Notes: generated from the sequence alone by a model not told the origin. A DNA stretch of 64,000 bases from Nocardioides alcanivorans (GCF_021555175.1 NZ_JAKGRW010000024.1:1-64000); one strand, 5' to 3'. Shown: positions 45,165-55,165, numbered from the stretch's first letter. Made by a program: numbers and translations.

Positions 45165-47389
45165 GCAGTGACGTCACACCGACCCCCTCTTCGCAAGACC
45201 ATGACGACACACCGACTGGCGCCAGTCCAACGGGCAGTGTGAGCGCCCTTCCGGGTATCGACCGTGGCCTCCGCATTCGCCGCCTGCTTCTCCTCGGCCC
45301 TGGTGGTCCCTTCAATGTCGATTTTGCCGAGTACCCCGAACCTGTCGCTGGTGACGCCGAGTCCGAAGGCGATGGTGCTGAGACAGGACGGATGCCCGCA
45401 GAGGTTTGGCCGCTTAGCGTCATCGCAGGCCGCACGAATACTGGCAAGACAAGCATCCTGCGATTTATCGAGTACGTCTTGGGCGCCAAGGACTTCCCAA
45501 GCCACCGTGAGGTCCTTCGACAGGTCCGCTCGGCGGTACTCGAGGTACACACCCCCGACGGTCTCTTCACAATAGAACGTGCACTTGAGGCGAACCGAGT
45601 TCATGTCTATCCCGGTGGCTACGACAGCATCGATCCGCTCTCTGCGACCTCGCTCATTGTCGAACCGACCAGCGACCCCGAGTCGATCTCGCAGTTCGTG
45701 CTTTCAACCGTCGGCCTCCAGGACGTCGACCTCAAGGAAGCACCGACACAGGACGAGTCGGGGGTGGACCGGCTGAGCTTCCGCGACCTGATCTGGACCT
45801 GCCTGTACCTCAACGAACGCGTCGGCAGTCAGCAGCTTCTCCACGCCGGCAACGTAATGAAGAACCTTAAGATTCGCCAGGTCGTCGATGCCATCTTCGG
45901 GGTTCATGACAATGAGCGAGCGGACCTAGCCCGACGAGTCAAGGACGCCGCCGCGAACCTTGAGGCTCAGCGGCGTGCTCTCGAACACCTCACCGAGTTC
46001 GTCTCACAACAGGAACCGAAGAATGCCGAACAGCTTGCCGTCGAAGCCCGAGAACTCGGCTTCGAGCTGGATCAGGTTGTGGACCAAATCAACGAGCTCG
46101 AAGCGCGCGAACGCGCAGCATCGAATTTCGCCAGCGAGATGCGCGCCTTCCGCGCGACGCTCGCCACACGCGCAACCAGATCGACTGCCCGGGTCCGCGA
46201 TCGCGTCAGCCAGCTCGACCGCTTCGGTTCCCTACGTGCCCAGTACGCCGATGACATACGCAAACTCACGATGTTGGTCGAGGCTGAGAATCTGTTCGAT
46301 CAGCTCTCCGTCACCGTGTGCCCCGCATGCTTCAGTAATCTGACCGAGGCTCCTTACCTCGCGGGCGGTGTGTGCAGTCTCTGTCACACCGATACTCGAC
46401 CCGCGACAGCAAAAGGGGACGACACTGCTTCGGGAACCCCGACCGCGGCAGCCGCACAGGTTGGCTCAGTCGCGACGGCGGCAAAGGAACTCCGGGCCGC
46501 GAAGCGCCGCTACAAGGAGCTCGACGAGTATTGGCGACGCCTGTCTGGCGAACTCGCCGCGTTGCGTGAGATTGCGGAAGCTGATGTGGCCGCGGAAGCT
46601 GATGCGGCCGCGAGACTCGACGCTGCTACTAAAGACGCACTGAGCCCGTTTATTGCCGAACGCACTGAACTCGGCAGGCGGCGTCAAGCGGCCTTGGTCC
46701 AACGCTCCCAAGTGTCTCAAGGCATCAAGCTCCATACCGGACTCGAAGCTCGCCAAACGACGTATGTGCGTGCCGACAAGCACCTCGGAGCTCTGCGTAA
46801 GCAGCAACGCGACGCAAAACATCGTCCCGATCGTGACCGCGTCATCTCCGACATCTCGGCCCGTTACCGATTCATCCTGGAAACCATTCAATATCCGAAG
46901 GTCAATGAGGTCGGCACGCTCCCGCCCTACATCGACAGCAACCTGGTGCCCTACGTGCGTGGACAGCACTTCAAGGAGGCCAGCAGCGGTGGACAAGTCC
47001 TCGTTACCCTCGCCTGGGCGCTTGCTATCTTCGAGGTTGCCTACGAAACAGGTGCAGCCCACCCCGGTGTCCTGATGATCGACACGCCGCAGAAGAACCT
47101 TGGCGGACAGGCAGACGACACCGAGTTCGCCGACATCCACCTCGTCGAGGGGATTTACGATCACGTCCTGCAGTGGCTCGACAACGCCGGGAGTGGTGCG
47201 CAGGTCATCATCGTCGATAACACGCCCCCAGCGAACGCAGATGACCACATCCGGGTTCGATACACCCGTGACCCGAACAAGCCGCCGTTCGGTCTCATTG
47301 CCAACGAGGTTGGGTACAGCGATGAAGCCCACGACGGCACCCCGGACGCAACAGTGGACTCCAGCGCCGAGCCGGAAGCGGCTCCGTAG
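45161..47389 (+). CDS. Rad50/SMC-like ATPase of an ABC-3C/Lamassu-like system
   Basis: A 742-residue ABC ATPase of SMC/Rad50 type. Walker A is SVIAGRTNTGKTSILRF (about residue 92); a central coiled coil is broken by a zinc hook CPACFSN and CSLCHTD (about residues 387 and 406); the signature is SSGGQVLVTLAWALA (about residue 608) and Walker B GVLMIDTPQKNLGG (about residue 636). The N-terminal lobe carries an insert. The ATG at 45161 overlaps the middle-component stop. Such proteins sense phage DNA ends and release the effector in Lamassu; that function is inferred from the family. Confidence 0.85.
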   Translation: MSSDVTPTPSSQDHDDTPTGASPTGSVSALPGIDRGLRIRRLLLLGPGGPFNVDFAEYPEPVAGDAESEGDGAETGRMPAEVWPLSVIAGRTNTGKTSILRFIEYVLGAKDFPSHREVLRQVRSAVLEVHTPDGLFTIERALEANRVHVYPGGYDSIDPLSATSLIVEPTSDPESISQFVLSTVGLQDVDLKEAPTQDESGVDRLSFRDLIWTCLYLNERVGSQQLLHAGNVMKNLKIRQVVDAIFGVHDNERADLARRVKDAAANLEAQRRALEHLTEFVSQQEPKNAEQLAVEARELGFELDQVVDQINELEARERAASNFASEMRAFRATLATRATRSTARVRDRVSQLDRFGSLRAQYADDIRKLTMLVEAENLFDQLSVTVCPACFSNLTEAPYLAGGVCSLCHTDTRPATAKGDDTASGTPTAAAAQVGSVATAAKELRAAKRRYKELDEYWRRLSGELAALREIAEADVAAEADAAARLDAATKDALSPFIAERTELGRRRQAALVQRSQVSQGIKLHTGLEARQTTYVRADKHLGALRKQQRDAKHRPDRDRVISDISARYRFILETIQYPKVNEVGTLPPYIDSNLVPYVRGQHFKEASSGGQVLVTLAWALAIFEVAYETGAAHPGVLMIDTPQKNLGGQADDTEFADIHLVEGIYDHVLQWLDNAGSGAQVIIVDNTPPANADDHIRVRYTRDPNKPPFGLIANEVGYSDEAHDGTPDATVDSSAEPEAAP

Positions 47390-47718
47390 CCTCGCTGCAG
47401 TGCGCGCATGTCCGCCGCTTCGTCCGGGTCTGCTCAAGCTGACCAGACCTTGCGACGGTGCGCTGGCGAATATCTCTCGTCCGACGTTGGGGCGGTGTTG
47501 AGCGCGCCGAAATCGAGACCCTTCAACTGGGCTTTCCCCATCGTTGTGATGAACCAAGCCGGCCAGGGCCGATCAACCTTCCGTGCTGACGGATCTTGTG
47601 CTTCGGTTCACGTTAAGTTGACGGATCTTAAGATCGAACACGCCGATCAATGACTGAATCGGGCACAGAACTGAAGCATGTGGCATGATGGGCACCTCAA
47701 CGAAGGTGAGGAACGCCC
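47390..47718 (+). promoter_or_regulatory. Upstream region of the IS21-split gene with operator-like repeats
   Basis: About 330 non-coding bases. TGACGGATCTT occurs twice (47587-47597 and 47619-47629), and the second copy continues into the perfect 12-base palindrome GATCTTAAGATC (47624-47635). TTCACG and TAAGAT, 16 bases apart, are a possible promoter across the palindrome. An operator for the XRE-ImmA repressor of the downstream pair is likely. Confidence 0.5.
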
Positions 47719-47855
47719 GTGAGTGATTGTCAAGGGCCAGTAGGAATTGCCCAGGGGCGGTCATGAAACCTGCCCGGTGACGGTCACGAGATCTGCCCGG
47801 TGGTGGCCATGGGATCTGCCCATAGGGGCTGGGTGGCCACCACCGACCAGGGGAC

Positions 47856-48629
47856 TCAGCTCAACGGGCTCACCCCTTGTCCGGCGAGTGCTTGGGTGAG
47901 TCGTACGGAGTCGCCGGTGGTTTGGCAGACGTGGGCGTGGTGCAGCAGCCGGTCGACGGTGGCGGTGGCCAGCGTTTTGGGCATCAGTTCATCGAATCCG
48001 GCGGGGTGCAGGTTCGAGCTGATCGCTATCGACCGCTTCTCGTACGCGGCATCGACGAGGCGGTACAGCCCTTCGGCCGCGTCGGCGGCCACCGGAAGGA
48101 GGCCGATGTCGTCAACGACCACGAGGTCGGCGCGCAGGATCCGGGCGATGGCCTTCGACACGGTGTCGTCGGCGCGGTGACGACGCAGCATGACGCCGAG
48201 GTCTTCCAGGGTGAACCAGGCGACCTTCAGCCCTTCCTCGACGGCCTGTTGGCCGAGCGCTTCGAGTAGGAACGTCTTTCCGGTGCCTGATGGCCCACAC
48301 AGCACGAGGTTCTCGCGGCGATGCACCCACTCAAGGGTCCGTAGTGCTTGCTGGGTCGGTGCCGGGATCGAGGACGCCTCGGGCTGCCAGGCGTCGAACG
48401 TCTTCCCGGTGGGGAACCCGGCTGCCGCACGGCGGGTGGCGAGTGCGGAGCGTTCCCGGCCGGCGACTTCCTCGGCGAACAGGGCCTTCAACACCTCGGC
48501 GGGTTCCCAGCGTTGGGCCTTCGCGGTCGCGACCACTTCGGGTGCGTGACGACGGATGTGCGGCAGCCGCAACCGCCGTAACAGGTCCTCCAACTCGTCC
48601 GGCAGTGGTGGTGCGGTGGGGGTCTTCAT
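47856..48629 (-). CDS. istB: IS21 helper ATPase IstB
   Basis: A 257-residue IstB, DnaC-like AAA ATPase. Walker A is VLCGPSGTGKTFLLEALG, Walker B is ADLVVVDDIGLLP, and the C-terminal part ends LTQALAGQGVSPLS. The ATG at 48629 overlaps the istA stop (ATGA) with GAGGAGG upstream. It is intact. Confidence 0.93.
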   Translation of the reverse strand: MKTPTAPPLPDELEDLLRRLRLPHIRRHAPEVVATAKAQRWEPAEVLKALFAEEVAGRERSALATRRAAAGFPTGKTFDAWQPEASSIPAPTQQALRTLEWVHRRENLVLCGPSGTGKTFLLEALGQQAVEEGLKVAWFTLEDLGVMLRRHRADDTVSKAIARILRADLVVVDDIGLLPVAADAAEGLYRLVDAAYEKRSIAISSNLHPAGFDELMPKTLATATVDRLLHHAHVCQTTGDSVRLTQALAGQGVSPLS

Positions 48630-50163
48630 TCGTCTGCCTCCTCGTCGTTGCCTGATGGGTTCACCGGCTGGCCCAGGCGTGCCCACGCTGCGGTGCCTTG
48701 AGTCAGTGAGGACTGCTCGCCGGCACGGTGCTCACCGGCGGCTGGGCGGGTGGCGTGATGGTCCAGGATCGAGGCCAGGTCTGCTTCGGCGAACCGACTG
48801 TGCACAGCGGCATGTCCCAGCGCCCAGTCGACCTCGACGGGGTCGAACAGCTTCGCCAACGCCAGTGCTTCTGCCATCTTGACCCGCATCTTCGTGATCC
48901 CTGCCGCGGCCGCCTCGACGAGCCACAACGCTGCGCCTTCGCCCAGATCAAGAAACTCCGACTCGGCCGCGCTTTTTGCCCGCGGCCGACGCTCCAACGC
49001 CCCCGGTGGCTGGGGTGGGAAGTGGTCGTCGTTGATCTTCGGGCTGCCCGGTGTGGCCCGAGCGTGGCGAGCCATCTCAACGGGCCCGTCGTCGCCGACG
49101 TGGACGATGACGACCTGCTCGGCCTCACCAACACCTTGAGTACGGACCCACACCGTTTCGCCGAGCAACTGGTGTGGGACCGAGTACTGGCCCGATTCGA
49201 ACATCACCATCGGCGTGTTCGCCGGCACCACCCGGGTGGTGCCGAACGCCACCGTGTGCGGCAACGCCGGAACCGGGTGAAGCCGCAGACGCTCCTCGGC
49301 GAGCATCTCGACTGGCGGCCGCTTCGTGGTCCGGTGAGGTCGGGTGTTGACCTTCTCGCAGAACGCAGCACATGCCTGCTCGAGGTCGGCGAACGAGGCG
49401 TACTCCTCCAACAGGTTCGTGTCCTTGGGCACCAGGTCCGCCTTGCTGATCTTCACCGATGCCTCAGTGCCGCCCTTCGACGCCGGGTCCACCGGGACAC
49501 AGGTGTGCACCACCACCGAATAGTGCTCGGCGAACCCCACCAGTTGGCCGTTGCGGACCGCGATCCCGGCGATGTGCTCGGTCGTGACGGTCTTCTCGTT
49601 GTCGGTCAACACATACGTGGGGACCCCACCCAACCGTCGGAACGTCTGGTCCAACGCGGCGAACACCGAGGGCATGGTCTTGTCCCGCAACGCGATCACC
49701 ACCCGGAACCGCGACCACGCCAGCCACGCCACGAACAGCACCGTCTTGATGCCGTCGATCCTGGGTCCGTCGCCGTAGTCGTACTGCAACCACATGCCCG
49801 GCTCAGTCACCCACGGCCGGTGCACGCGCACGTTGCCGGCCCGGTACGACTTCTTCACCGCCGCGACCCCCGCCGCGTGGTGCGCTCCGACCCCGTGTAG
49901 CCCAACGCGAGCAGCTTCTCGTGGGCGACATCGGCACGGACCTTTCCCTTCGAGCGTTCCACCCACTCCTCGACCTTGTCCAGGTAGGCATCGATCAACT
50001 GCGGCCGCGGCGCGGCCCGGTCCAGCACACCAGCCGCAGCACGCCGCTCGACGTAGTGCTTGACGGTGTGGTGAGAGCAGCCGGCCAACTCACCGGCATC
50101 ACGCAACGACCCGGTCAGGTCGTAGGCATCCAAGATTTTCATGATCTCCTCGGCAGACTTCAC
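48626..50163 (-). CDS. istA: IS21 transposase IstA (frameshifted)
   Basis: A transposase of about 512 residues. The N-terminal part has the HTH (LRDAGELAGCSHHTVKHYVE) and RADVAHEKLLALGYTGSERT. The DDE core has MWLQYDYGDGPRIDGI (first Asp), PTYVLTDNEKTVTTEH (second Asp) and DPASKGGTEASVKISKADL (Glu). The frame breaks at 49867-49871, a C run; adding one base joins ERTTRR to AVAAVKKSYRAGNVR. Confidence 0.88.
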
Positions 50164-50339
50164 ATGTCCCTCCTCAGGACGACGGGCGCTTCAGCACCGC
50201 CGATCGCACCTGAGGAGGGGCCTCAACCTGGGAACCGGTGAGGCAGACGACGTCGTGTCGGGCAGATCCCATGACCGCTACCGGGCAGGTTTCATGACCG
50301 CCAGCGGGCAACTTCGTGGCCGTCTACGGGCAGAATTTC

Positions 50340-51113
50340 ATGGCCGCCAACAGTGATTTCATGCAGGACTTCTTCGGAGAGCGCGCGGCAGAAGCCGAGG
50401 TTGCGCTCGTCGACATTGCGAGGTCGGCCCACAGGAAGTCCGTCCTGGCTCACGAAGCTGCAGAGTCAGACACCAATGATGTGTTCGGAACCTCGTTCTG
50501 GGGCGCATTACACCGGCACAGCATCGCCCGCATGTGTGATGCTGTGCCCGGGGCGACTCTGACGAAGCTCACTGGTTTCCGCTATCAACTGGTGACCTGG
50601 AAGAACCAACTGATCGTCCCCGTCAAGATCAAAGACATCGTTGACCTCCAACCCGGCACCATTCGGGTGGGCGCCTCCGACTTCCGCCGTCATCTCGGGG
50701 ACCTTGGGGCACCTTTATTCGTGGAGGTCGACCTTTTTGATGACGCGCAGGAGTTGGAGTCTGAGCAGGTAGCCATGCAACGTGCACGGGACCGCGCGGA
50801 GTTGGCTCAGAGCCTGCTGAACACCAACGCCAGCGGCGTCGTGTTCGTTGCGGTCTTGGCATCCGTGACCGGTGGAGTCCGACTCATCCATGTTGGAGAG
50901 GGAAAGCTCGACCAAGACGGATTCATAGTGTGGGGTCCCAGCGAGACTCTGAACCTCCGCGCTGAGGTCACTCAGAATCCGGGTCTGGTCACCGCTTCGA
51001 CGTCGTTCGCCGACACGCCCACCCCGATGCCCGCTCTCTCTTGTGCGCAAGGACAAGACGAACGAGGGCGACAAATGATGCAGGACTCGCGTACCGCTGT
51101 TGGGCGGGCGTGA
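50340..51113 (+). CDS. Unknown protein paired with XRE-ImmA; 5' end replaced by IS21
   Basis: A 257-residue unrecognised soluble protein (DFFGERAAEAEVALVDIARS, then SIARMCDAVPGATLTKLTGF). The original start is GTG 47719 behind GGTGAGGA: three codons, VSD, precede the IS21 element, and the frame resumes after it at 50358 (FMQDFFGE). The IS end itself is open in frame, so ATG 50340 (AANSDF) or ATG 50361 can start translation now. It overlaps the XRE-ImmA gene by GTGA. Such pairs are common near defence genes, where the partner may be an effector or a substrate; no function is proposed. Confidence 0.6.
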   Translation: MAANSDFMQDFFGERAAEAEVALVDIARSAHRKSVLAHEAAESDTNDVFGTSFWGALHRHSIARMCDAVPGATLTKLTGFRYQLVTWKNQLIVPVKIKDIVDLQPGTIRVGASDFRRHLGDLGAPLFVEVDLFDDAQELESEQVAMQRARDRAELAQSLLNTNASGVVFVAVLASVTGGVRLIHVGEGKLDQDGFIVWGPSETLNLRAEVTQNPGLVTASTSFADTPTPMPALSCAQGQDERGRQMMQDSRTAVGRA

Positions 51114-52195
51114 GTATGTTTGCGTTCCAACCCGATCGCTTGCGTCAGGCGCGTCAACTCGCCCTATTGACGAAGACCGAGGTCGCCAAGCTGAGTGGAG
51201 TCACGCCCACCGCCGTCGGTCAGTACGAATCCGGCGTCTCGGTGCCGCGTCCCGACACGTTGGCCAAGCTAGCCATGGCATTGGACGTAGACGAGGAGTT
51301 CTTCGCGGCTGGACGTCCTCTGCTGAGGTTGGAGGTCGGCGACACGTATTTCGAGAGCTTGCGTGCCACCACTGCGAAGCAGCGTCTTCACGCGACGGCG
51401 TTCGCTGAACAGCTGTGGGAAATTTCTCATGCGCTGGAGACGTACGTTCGCTTCCCAGACGTGCGCCTCCCCGAGACACCACTCGGTTCGAGCGGTCCCG
51501 AACGCGCCCAGCGAGCAGCACAAGCGGTCCGCGCTGCCTGGGGTCTGGGGGTCGAACCGATGGGGCACCTCGTCTCCCACATCGAGTCCAACGGGATCGT
51601 CGCCGCACTCGCACCCCGAACGGAGCAAACCAAGGCACGGATCGACGCCTACTCGACTCTGACGTTCGGACGTCCGTTGATGGTGCTGACCCCAGATCGA
51701 GCAGACGACGTGTTCCGGCACCGGTTCAGTGCCGCGCACGAACTAGGGCACCTGGTCCTGCACAACGGCGAGTTGACGGGCGACGTGTGGTTGGAGAAGG
51801 AGGCCGACGCCTTCGCCGCTGAGTTCCTGACCCCTTCTGCTGTCATGGCTGGGGTGTTGCCGCGGCGACTGAACTTCGCTCAGTTGACAGAACTAAGTGA
51901 GCGGTGGGGTGTTTCGGTGAAGATGCTCGTCTTCCGAAGCCAGGAACTCGGATTGATCAGCGAGAGCACGGCACGCCGGGCCTATATTCGGCTCGCGCAG
52001 AACCCGGTCCAGCATCGCCCGATCCGCCTGTATGAAGGCGAGGTGCCGTCCATGTTGAAGGCTGCCTTCGATCTCGCTGAAACCGGAGGGCTCACTCAGG
52101 TTGGACTCGCCAAACAATTGGGGTGGAAGCCTCGACGTGTCCGGCAGATCCTTGGTGATGACGACTCCCGACCCCGGCTGGTCGTCATTAGGTGA
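51110..52195 (+). CDS. XRE-family regulator with ImmA/IrrE metallopeptidase domain
   Basis: A 361-residue protein. The N-terminal XRE helix-turn-helix is RQARQLALLTKTEVAKLSGV then TPTAVGQYESGVSVPRPDTL (about residues 10-60). The central ImmA/IrrE-type zinc protease has SAAHELGHLVLHNGEL (HExxH, about residue 205) and EKEADAFAAEFLTP. The C-terminal part ends with VGLAKQLGWKPRRVRQILGD, a second HTH-like stretch. ImmA/IrrE proteins cleave repressors on stress. It starts by overlapping the preceding gene (GTGA at 51110), so the two act as a unit. Confidence 0.82.
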   Translation: MSMFAFQPDRLRQARQLALLTKTEVAKLSGVTPTAVGQYESGVSVPRPDTLAKLAMALDVDEEFFAAGRPLLRLEVGDTYFESLRATTAKQRLHATAFAEQLWEISHALETYVRFPDVRLPETPLGSSGPERAQRAAQAVRAAWGLGVEPMGHLVSHIESNGIVAALAPRTEQTKARIDAYSTLTFGRPLMVLTPDRADDVFRHRFSAAHELGHLVLHNGELTGDVWLEKEADAFAAEFLTPSAVMAGVLPRRLNFAQLTELSERWGVSVKMLVFRSQELGLISESTARRAYIRLAQNPVQHRPIRLYEGEVPSMLKAAFDLAETGGLTQVGLAKQLGWKPRRVRQILGDDDSRPRLVVIR

Positions 52196-52476
52196 CGCGA
52201 TTGGGATAGGAAAGCGGTCGGCCTCACCGGCTATGAATCGCGATTTCCAGCAGCAGGGGCGCCATTGGCTGCTACTCGAGCTGCGATTACACGCAAACCA
52301 CGGAAGCTCGAAGCGAATTCGAGTCGATCTTGGGTTGAGGAAGGCGAACCATTCGAGGGGTGCCGGGGACTGCTACGCGATCAGATGGGAGTTGCCCCCA
52401 TACTATCCGCAAACGGCTGATTTGCTGAGCAAATGCGGTACCGCCCCGCGATCGGTTGCACAGACTCTTGACGGTT

Positions 52477-53570
52477 TCATGTTCCCGAGCACGAGGAGGT
52501 TTGTGAATCATCGGTCCAAGCGGTGAGGTTTGGAATGCTTTGGTCGGTGATGAAGGCGACGCTGTGCCTGGCACGGGTGACACCGATGTAGAGGGCGCAG
52601 GCGGCTAGGCCCTCGAGCTGGATGCCAACGGTAAGGAACTTGAGTGCCTTCGCGGTCGGGTAGATCACCACGTGGTCGACGGTGCGGCCTTTGGCTACGC
52701 CGAAAGTGAGGAAGGGAAGGTCCAGATGCTTGGCAACTGCCTTGCTGTGACGGAGGCAGAGCGCCGCGTGCCTTTGGGTGTACTCGACGGCGTCGGATTC
52801 CCGGACGGTGAAGAGCCCGGCGTGCGGATGCGTGTCTGTTGATGCCGAGACGGTCGGTGCGTAACCGAGAGCCGGATCGAAGATGGAGTCCGACAGAGTC
52901 GCTATGATCTGGCTTGAGCGGTAGGTCGTTGGTGCCTGTGTGATCTTGAGAAGCTTCCTGCTTTCCATCAACTGGAACCAAGCAAAGATCTTATCTTTGC
53001 GGTATTTCGCGTTCTTGGGGTCTCTGACGTTGGTGGACAGCAGTGCCTGCCGCATGTCGCCGACCATCGTGATGGTCAACCTTGACCGCAAAAGGGCTTC
53101 CACGACGTCAAGATCCCACCCGCCAAGATCTTGCACCTCGTCGATGTAGATCTCGTCGTAGATGTTTTCCAAGCGGTCAATCGCGGCGCTGTTGCTGGCT
53201 GCCATGACGTCGTGGGCGAGCTTGGCTAGATGAAGTTTGTAGGCACGGTTGCTGGCATCAAGGAACCGCACTTCGCCCTTCGCATAGCGTCCGGGATCAC
53301 CATCGAAGTTGAGTCCGGCTAATCGACGATCTGGGTAGAGGAGGGGAGGTAGGGGCGGACTAGGTGTTGGAGGAGGAAGGCGAACCAACCCATCACCTCT
53401 ATCCGCCGGCCATCGGCGCCGGCCGCCCTGATGCGAGTCGCGAGCTCGTCTTGGCTTGCTGTGGTGTAGCCGAGCACCAGGATACGGCGGTCGTCTGGAC
53501 ACGACTTGCAGTCGTCGACGATCGACTGGGTCTTACGTCCGCCAGCGACAGCCAAGATCGCGCGGTTCAT
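52477..53570 (-). CDS. UvrD-like helicase of a Gabija-type pair (GajB-like; frameshifted)
   Basis: A compact SF1A helicase of about 364 residues. NRAILAVAGGRKTQSIVDDC carries the P-loop in the form AGGRKT, RILVLGYTTASQDEL is motif Ia, IYIDEVQDLGGWDLD motif II, ITMVGDMRQALL motif III and ALYIGVTRARHSVAFI motif VI. One C is lost from the run at 53343-53346, adding it joins RPYLP to LLYPDRRLAGLNFDGD. The start at 53570 overlaps the nuclease stop (ATGA). GajB-type helicases are paired with GajA-type nucleases; this one is shorter than typical GajB. Confidence 0.78.
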
Positions 53571-55165
53571 GCGAAGTGCTCGATCGCCTGCTTGATGTAG
53601 TTCGGCATCACCACTGCCTCCTGTGACTCAAGGATTCGCAGGGCGCCTTCGGTCTTGTGGTTCGGCATCCATGTCTCTGGATTGTCCTGCTTGCGCAGCC
53701 CAAGCACCGTCCGCATGTGTTCGACGCCGTTAGCTGTGATCAGCTGTGGTTCAAGTGTCTTGCCGAGCGAAGGGTCGCCGACGAACATCCGTCGGATATC
53801 CGACATGTGCTCGGTGAGTTCCTGAAGGATCTCGGAAACTGGGCTCCCATCGTTGTCCTGGAGAGCTACGACGTCGCGGTCGAGGCGAGCGCAGAGTTCA
53901 AGTGCCCGCTTGAAGGTAATCCCGTTCATGGAGATAACGTCGATGCCATCCGACTCGGGAGACTTCTGGAACCGGTCGAAGTAGCCCCGCTTGAAGATCA
54001 TCTCGTCGGACGGGCCCTCAACGAGAACTAGCCGGGTAGCTAAAGCGAGACGCAGAGTGTCGTAGCCCGATAAGTGCTTGAAGTAGGAGACGGTTCCATC
54101 GTCCAGGTCGCTGATGCGGGTTGGGTCGTCGCCGCGTAGGCAGATCAACTTGTTGAGGCCAAGACGGTTGAGGACGAAGGAGCTATGAGTGGTCACGAAC
54201 AGTTGCTGGCTCTCGCCTGCGAGGGTCTCGACCCGGTCGATTAACTTGTGGAGGCGGCTGTAGGCAAGATGAGTTTCGGGTTCCTCGATCAGCACTGTGC
54301 GGGCAGATTCGGCGCGCCGTTTCATCGCTAACGCCACCTTGATCGAAGCCTGCTGGCCCTGCCCGGACATGGCGAACGGAATGTCGTCTACCGCAGGGAC
54401 TACCCCGGCCTCCCAGGACGCGCGAGCGGACTGGTCCATCGTCAAGCCGAGTGGGGCATCGTGAAGTTTCTCAGACCCCTCACGCACCTTCTCATTGAGG
54501 CCTTTGAGGGCTGAAGAAGTCAACTCGTAGCGTGACTTGCGATGGGCCACCGAGATCGCCGCCCGCTCCTTCGGCTCGAGGAACGAGCTGAGTATCTCTC
54601 GTGTGTGGTAGTCGACTCCTGCCTTCGACCGGATCGTGCGTGAGTCGATCACCGACAGTCCCAGGGCGGTCGGGCGCCGGCGCAGCGGCATGTCGTTGAA
54701 GTCCTTCCACAATGCCTCGAAGTACTCAGTCGGCAGGACATCCGGTCGGTCAGGATCCGCCATGTAGGCCGCGAACTCCTCGTCATAGTCAGGGTTGAGG
54801 ACGACCTCAAGTTTGGTCCCAGGAAAGTCAAGTCGAAGGGAGTTGTGGACCCCGCGCATCCGCTGAACGTCGGAGTCCAAGGAGTCGAAGTAGAGTTCGA
54901 TGCAGATCGTCGGCGCGGGCACCTGCGAGTCCTTCGCGTAGGCATCGAGGTAGTCGCGCACCGCATCGGCGTTGAACCAGTACGGATTGAGCTCCTCGTT
55001 TGCCCAACGGCCGTCGATCCGTCCGCTGAGAGCCAAGGTGATTGCCTCTAGCAAGGTCGACTTACCGGTCTCGTTGTCGCCGACGATGATGTTCGTCGTT
55101 GGATCGGGCGTGATGGCGAACTGACGGAACTTGCGGTAGCCGTGAATAACAACCTTTGAGATCAT
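53567..55165 (-). CDS. OLD-family ATP-dependent nuclease with TOPRIM (GajA-like)
   Basis: A 532-residue ATPase-TOPRIM protein. The N-terminal ABC domain has NIIVGDNETGKSTLLEAITL (Walker A, about residue 29), FAMSGQGQQASIKVALAM (signature, about 268), VLIEEPETHLAYSRLHK (Walker B, about 295) and FVTTHSSFVLN (His switch). The C-terminal TOPRIM has LVLVEGPSDEMIFKR (Glu, about 386) and RDVVALQDNDGSP (DxD form). Class 2 OLD nucleases are paired with UvrD-like helicases, and Gabija is one such system. A phage-defence role is likely. Confidence 0.8.
   Translation of the reverse strand: MISKVVIHGYRKFRQFAITPDPTTNIIVGDNETGKSTLLEAITLALSGRIDGRWANEELNPYWFNADAVRDYLDAYAKDSQVPAPTICIELYFDSLDSDVQRMRGVHNSLRLDFPGTKLEVVLNPDYDEEFAAYMADPDRPDVLPTEYFEALWKDFNDMPLRRRPTALGLSVIDSRTIRSKAGVDYHTREILSSFLEPKERAAISVAHRKSRYELTSSALKGLNEKVREGSEKLHDAPLGLTMDQSARASWEAGVVPAVDDIPFAMSGQGQQASIKVALAMKRRAESARTVLIEEPETHLAYSRLHKLIDRVETLAGESQQLFVTTHSSFVLNRLGLNKLICLRGDDPTRISDLDDGTVSYFKHLSGYDTLRLALATRLVLVEGPSDEMIFKRGYFDRFQKSPESDGIDVISMNGITFKRALELCARLDRDVVALQDNDGSPVSEILQELTEHMSDIRRMFVGDPSLGKTLEPQLITANGVEHMRTVLGLRKQDNPETWMPNHKTEGALRILESQEAVVMPNYIKQAIEHFA

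Larger units (their letters stand above)
47728..50352 (-). mobile_element. IS21-family insertion sequence
   Basis: A 2625-base element with istA and istB on the minus strand. The ends are TGT...ACA with imperfect repeats ending AATTGCCC (left) and AATTCTGCCC (right, read inward). Inside each end lie several spaced copies of a repeat of the form GGTCATGAAACCTGCCC: three at 47762-47820 and four at 50260-50345, as IS21 elements have. The flanking duplication is GTGAT (47723-47727 and 50353-50357). It interrupts the gene continuing at 50358. Confidence 0.92.

Noticed and set aside
45161..47389. ATPase considered as a housekeeping Rad50/SbcC repair protein
   Set aside because: There is no SbcD/Mre11 partner; the neighbours are an effector-like nuclease and a small middle component with overlapping starts.
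47762..47820. Spaced repeats of the form GGTCATGAAACCTGCCC (also at 50260-50345), considered as a short CRISPR array
   Set aside because: They lie inside both ends of an IS21 element and are its terminal binding repeats; spacing is irregular and no cas gene is present.
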